This document shows, piece after piece, positions 60,976 to 64,000 of a stretch of DNA of 64,000 nt. Below the pieces are notes generated by a model. The model did no database searches. It was given only the letters and a program-made list of their open reading frames with translations, and was not told the DNA's origin. The position numbers and the translations under genes were made by a program. Numbering within the stretch: the first letter of the stretch is position 1; each line of letters opens with the position of its first letter. Origin of the DNA: Mycolicibacterium cosmeticum (GTDB lineage: Bacteria; Actinomycetota; Actinomycetes; Mycobacteriales; Mycobacteriaceae); NCBI GenBank assembly GCA_016197365.1, contig JACPVS010000007.1:1-64000 (forward strand), in the 5' to 3' direction.

Positions 60976-62298
60976 TCACCCACGGGCGAACTGATTGTCC
61001 GGCACCGCAAGTCCGTAGTGTTCGCGCAGCGTCGTGCCGCGGTACTCCTCACGGAAGAGTCCCTTGCGCTGCAGGATCGGCAGCACGTGTGCGACGAACG
61101 TCTCCAGGCCCGACGGCAGGGCGGGGGCCATGATGTTGAAGCCGTCCGCCGCACCGCCCTCGAACCAGGCGATGATGGTGTCGGCGGCCTGCTCTGGTGT
61201 CCCGATGAAGGTGAAGTGCCCGCGCCCGCCGCCGAGGCGGGGCAGGATCTGCCGCACCGTCAGGTTCTCGCGCTGCGCCATCTCGATGATCAGGTCCGTA
61301 CGACTCTGCGTGCCTTGGAGTTTCGGTCGGGCCAGGATGAAGTCGGGCAGCGGCCGGTCCAGCTCGAACGCCGACGGGTCGGTCTCGAAATTCCAGGCCA
61401 GTTGCGACAACCCGTACTCCGGGACCCGCAGATCGTCGAACTGCTGGGCGAGCGCACGGGCCTCGGCCTCGGTCGAACCGAGGAACGGCACGATGCCCGG
61501 CAGCACGAGAATGCTCTCCGGCTCGCGGCCCACGGACCGCGTCCGCGATTTGATGTCGGCGTAGAAGTCGGCCGCGCGCTCATATGTTTGGTGCGCGGTG
61601 AAGATGGCCTCGGCGTGCCTGGCGGCGAAGCTCCGGCCGTCCTCCGACGACCCGGCCTGTACGAGCACCGGATGCCCTTGTGGCGGTCGTTCGACGTTGA
61701 GCGGGCCGGCAACCCGGAAATGGTCTCCGCGGTAGTCGATCTGGTGCAGCCGGTTCGGGTCGGCATACCGGCCGGCCGCCTTGTCGCCCAGGATGGCGTC
61801 GCTCTGCCAGCTATCCCAGAGCGCCTTTGCGGCCTGCAGGAACTCATCGGCCCTGGCGTAACGCTGCGCGTGACTGGGCCGCTCGTCGAGCCCGAAGTTC
61901 GCGGCTTCGTCCGCGCCGGCGGAGGTGACGATGTTCCAGCCGGCCCGGCCCCCGCTGACGTGGTCGACGGAGGCCAGCCGGCGGGCCAGGTTGTAGGGCT
62001 CGTTGTAGGTGGACGAGACCGTGGCGATCAACCCGATCCGGGTGGTGTGCTGGGCGAGCGCGGTGAGCAGGGTCAGCGGCTCGAGTTGGCCGGGCGGCCG
62101 GAACTCGCCGGTGCCGGTCAGAGCGGGCCCGTCGGCCAGGAACACCGCGTCGAATTTGGCGTCCTCGGCTATCTTGGCCAGCGAGATCCAGTGCGCCAGA
62201 TCGAAATCGGCGCGCGGATTGCTCTCCGGCAGACGCCACGCGGCCTCATGGTGACCGGCCTCCATGACGAAGGCATTGAGGCGCAGCTCCCGTCTCAC
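60976..62298 (-). CDS. NtaA/DmoA-family FMN-dependent monooxygenase
   Basis: 440 aa. ELRLNAFVMEAGHHEAAWRLP, FDAVFLADGPAL, GRAGWNIVTSAGADEAANFG and GHPVLVQAGSSEDGRSFAARHAEAIFTAHQT are the blocks of the NtaA/SnaA/DsoA (LLM) family. These two-component enzymes use FMNH2 from a separate reductase to oxidise sulfur or amine compounds (dimethylsulfide, NTA, long-chain alkanes). No flavin reductase is adjacent, but a MOSC protein is divergent. The GTG at complement 62296-62298 is chosen because upstream residues do not fit the family. Confidence 0.9.
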   Translation of the reverse strand: MRRELRLNAFVMEAGHHEAAWRLPESNPRADFDLAHWISLAKIAEDAKFDAVFLADGPALTGTGEFRPPGQLEPLTLLTALAQHTTRIGLIATVSSTYNEPYNLARRLASVDHVSGGRAGWNIVTSAGADEAANFGLDERPSHAQRYARADEFLQAAKALWDSWQSDAILGDKAAGRYADPNRLHQIDYRGDHFRVAGPLNVERPPQGHPVLVQAGSSEDGRSFAARHAEAIFTAHQTYERAADFYADIKSRTRSVGREPESILVLPGIVPFLGSTEAEARALAQQFDDLRVPEYGLSQLAWNFETDPSAFELDRPLPDFILARPKLQGTQSRTDLIIEMAQRENLTVRQILPRLGGGRGHFTFIGTPEQAADTIIAWFEGGAADGFNIMAPALPSGLETFVAHVLPILQRKGLFREEYRGTTLREHYGLAVPDNQFARG

Positions 62299-62409
62299 GA
62301 TGCGAGAACGCCTGTCCCGGCGAGGATGACAATGCTCATGGCTTGTCACGATGACGGGTCGGGTTCCGTTGCGGGAGGCATCAAATCGGTCCGATTCTTT
62401 CGCGGGCAC

Positions 62410-62415
62410 TAATCT
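62410..62415 (+). promoter_or_regulatory. -10 hexamer TAATCT for a leaderless start
   Basis: TAATCT fits TANNNT and is 6 nt before ATG 62422. No ribosome binding site precedes the start. Confidence 0.5.
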
Positions 62416-62421
62416 GGGGCC

Positions 62422-63078
62422 ATGTCCCATGTGCTGACGGTCAACATCGCCGAGCCCCGCACCAGCCCCGACGACGGACGGTTGCAGACCGGCATCGACA
62501 AACGACCGACCGCCGCCGACATCGAGGTGCGCTCCCCCGGGCCGATGCAGGGCGGATTGGGCAGCGGCCTGGTCGGCGACCTGATCGGCAACGACGCCTT
62601 CCACGGCGGGGACGATCAAGCCGTGTACGCCTACGCGCGGGAGGATCTCGATGCGTGGGAGGGCAAGCTGGACCGCCGCATCGCCAACGGTGTGTTCGGC
62701 GAGAACCTCACCACCAGTGGGGTGGACGTGACGAACGCCGTGGTGGGCGAGCGGTGGCGGGTGGGCTCTGGCGGTGTGGAATTGGAGGTGTCGCGGCCCC
62801 GGATACCGTGCCGGACGTTCGCGCTGTGGCTCGAGGTCAACGGGTGGGTCAAGACCTTCACCACGACCGCGGTGCCCGGCGCTTATCTGCGTGTGGTGAC
62901 GCCGGGCACGGTGCGCGCCGGGGACCGGATCGAGGTCGTCGCGCGCCCCGACCACGACATCACCGTCGGGCTGGTGTTCCGCGCGCTCACGCTGGAGGCC
63001 GGAATCCTGCCGTCGGTGCTGGCCGCCGATGCACTGCCCGAGGACATCAAGGAGAAAGCGCGCCGCCGGGCCGGGTGA
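62422..63078 (+). CDS. MOSC-domain protein (YiiM-like)
   Basis: 218 aa. DAFHGGDDQAVYAYAREDLDAWE, GVFGENLTTSG and the cofactor Cys in RPRIPCRTFALWLE define the MOSC domain; a C-terminal helical extension follows. YiiM relatives use a molybdenum cofactor to reduce N-hydroxylated bases such as 6-hydroxylaminopurine, with separate electron partners. It is the stand-alone counterpart of the fused protein at 29771. Leaderless. Confidence 0.9.
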   Translation: MSHVLTVNIAEPRTSPDDGRLQTGIDKRPTAADIEVRSPGPMQGGLGSGLVGDLIGNDAFHGGDDQAVYAYAREDLDAWEGKLDRRIANGVFGENLTTSGVDVTNAVVGERWRVGSGGVELEVSRPRIPCRTFALWLEVNGWVKTFTTTAVPGAYLRVVTPGTVRAGDRIEVVARPDHDITVGLVFRALTLEAGILPSVLAADALPEDIKEKARRRAG

Positions 63079-64000
63079 CTAGCCGGCGAAACCGGTGTGC
63101 GTCCGGATCAATGGCAGCGTCGCGACCGTGGCGAACCCGGGCTCGGCCGCGCACACCGCCGGCACGGCGTTGAGCACCTGCATCGCGGTGGCGATGTTGG
63201 CGGCCTGCACGTGCTCGGCGATGCTCGCCCTTCTCGAGAAGCTGGCCAGCGCCATGAAGTGCACCCGCATCGACGGGTCGCCCTCCATGGTCAGGGTCCA
63301 GCCGTGCTCGGGCGTGGGCCAGTGGTCGGGATATTCGTTGCCGACGGTCCACAGCGTCTCGATCTCGACGCGAGCCGCACCGTCGCGCCGACCGGTCCAG
63401 CGCCAGCGCTGTCCCGCGGTGCTGCCCGCCGCGAGAAACCGATCGAAGATCTGATGATCCTGTTGGGCGGCAACGGCTTCCACGTCGACGGTGACCTCGT
63501 CGATGCCCGCCTTGAACGTGTCGGCGAGTAGCCACACCTGCTCGGTGAACATCGACGTCTGGTCGGCCAGGAATCCGCCGTCGTCGGGGCGGATCCGTTC
63601 TGGTGGCGCGCCGAAACCCATGTTGCCGAAGGAGATGTCGGTGCTGTCGTAGAGCGTCATATCGGCGCGCTCCTGCAACGTCACCTTCTCCAGGGTTCGG
63701 CTCATTCCCGACAGCGCCAGCGGCAGCGCTCCGGAGAGGTTGCCCGGATTGATGCCACTGCCGTGCAGCGTGGTCCCACCTTCGCGGCATGCGGCCAGCA
63801 GCCGGTCACGGTCGGCCGCGGGCAGGCGGGGCGGATAGAACAGGAACACCGTGGTGGCGACGTTCTTCCCACTGGCCAACAGGGCGCAGACCTCATCGAG
63901 GTCGCCGACGAGTGGGGTGTAGATGACACAGTCGGCATCCAGAGCGAGGATCGCGGCGGTATCCGTGGTGGCGGTCACGCCGACCGGCGGCCTGCCGATC
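63079..64000 (-). CDS. DapB-like NAD(P)H-dependent dehydrogenase (partial, cut by window edge)
   Basis: The frame runs off the right edge without a stop. Seven more codons (IGRPPVG) precede the GTG at complement 63976-63978, so the real start lies outside. Visible parts are an internal Rossmann segment (ALDADCVIYTPLVGDLDEVCALLASGKNVATTVFLFYP) and a C-terminal domain with LHGSGINPGNLSGALPLALSG. This matches mycobacterial proteins annotated as dihydrodipicolinate reductase N-terminus or amine dehydrogenase family. Substrate unknown. It ends back to back with the MOSC gene. Confidence 0.8.
   Translation of the reverse strand, partial: IGRPPVGVTATTDTAAILALDADCVIYTPLVGDLDEVCALLASGKNVATTVFLFYPPRLPAADRDRLLAACREGGTTLHGSGINPGNLSGALPLALSGMSRTLEKVTLQERADMTLYDSTDISFGNMGFGAPPERIRPDDGGFLADQTSMFTEQVWLLADTFKAGIDEVTVDVEAVAAQQDHQIFDRFLAAGSTAGQRWRWTGRRDGAARVEIETLWTVGNEYPDHWPTPEHGWTLTMEGDPSMRVHFMALASFSRRASIAEHVQAANIATAMQVLNAVPAVCAAEPGFATVATLPLIRTHTGFAG

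Overview
The window comes from a mycobacterium, most likely an environmental, fast-growing Mycolicibacterium-type species. The DNA is high GC with many GTG starts, and the gene content is typical of the group: a furA-katG pair, an MmpL transporter, two secreted cutinases, a RipD-type NlpC/P60 protein, an L,D-transpeptidase, an Rv0910-like SRPBCC protein and F420/FMN-type LLM oxidoreductases. At least twelve genes have a TANNNT -10 hexamer 6-7 nt before the start codon, which fits the leaderless transcripts common in mycobacteria. I see no rRNA, tRNA, CRISPR array, insertion sequence or phage gene.

Region 1-8976 is the standout. Six genes overlap stop-to-start: an OleA-like thiolase-fold ketosynthase, a cytochrome P450, an OleC-like AMP-forming ligase, a family 2 glycosyltransferase, an OleD-like reductase and an MmpL exporter. 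OleA, OleC and OleD together make beta-lactones from two fatty acyl chains; OleB, which decarboxylates them to olefins, is absent. The cluster therefore looks like a route to an oxidised, possibly glycosylated beta-lactone lipid (or its hydroxy-acid relative) exported by MmpL. The AT-rich leader carries three 20-bp-phased repeats, a candidate promoter and a 19-codon ORF with a strong ribosome binding site.

9-25 kb holds thiD, a DUF4239 remnant, an XRE regulator facing a membrane protein across a palindrome, a GMC oxidoreductase, a nucleotide-kinase-like protein, a DUF1905-PIN fusion, a membrane GGDEF protein, a TauD-type dioxygenase facing its likely IclR regulator, and assorted oxidoreductases. 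A GNAT acetyltransferase is broken by one stop codon. 25-41 kb holds an L,D-transpeptidase, an FKBP lipoprotein, a MOSC-flavin reductase-ferredoxin fusion, a TetX-like monooxygenase, a ParD-like/zeta toxin-antitoxin pair, a cutinase, an acyltransferase-VOC-aldolase-secreted protein operon and a frameshifted LLM oxidoreductase.

41-64 kb holds furA-katG, two hydrolases, an acyl-CoA-ligase-like enzyme, an AraC-VOC-UvrA-like operon, an AraC-methyltransferase pair, RipD, Tpx, an APH(6)-like kinase, a phosphatase/MenC-like/P450 operon in which the MenC-like protein has lost catalytic residues, a second cutinase, an LLM monooxygenase, a MOSC protein, and a DapB-like dehydrogenase cut by the window edge. 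Two related long hairpins (near 44.0 and 53.7 kb) mark gene ends. All family assignments come from reading motifs by eye; no database search was run.
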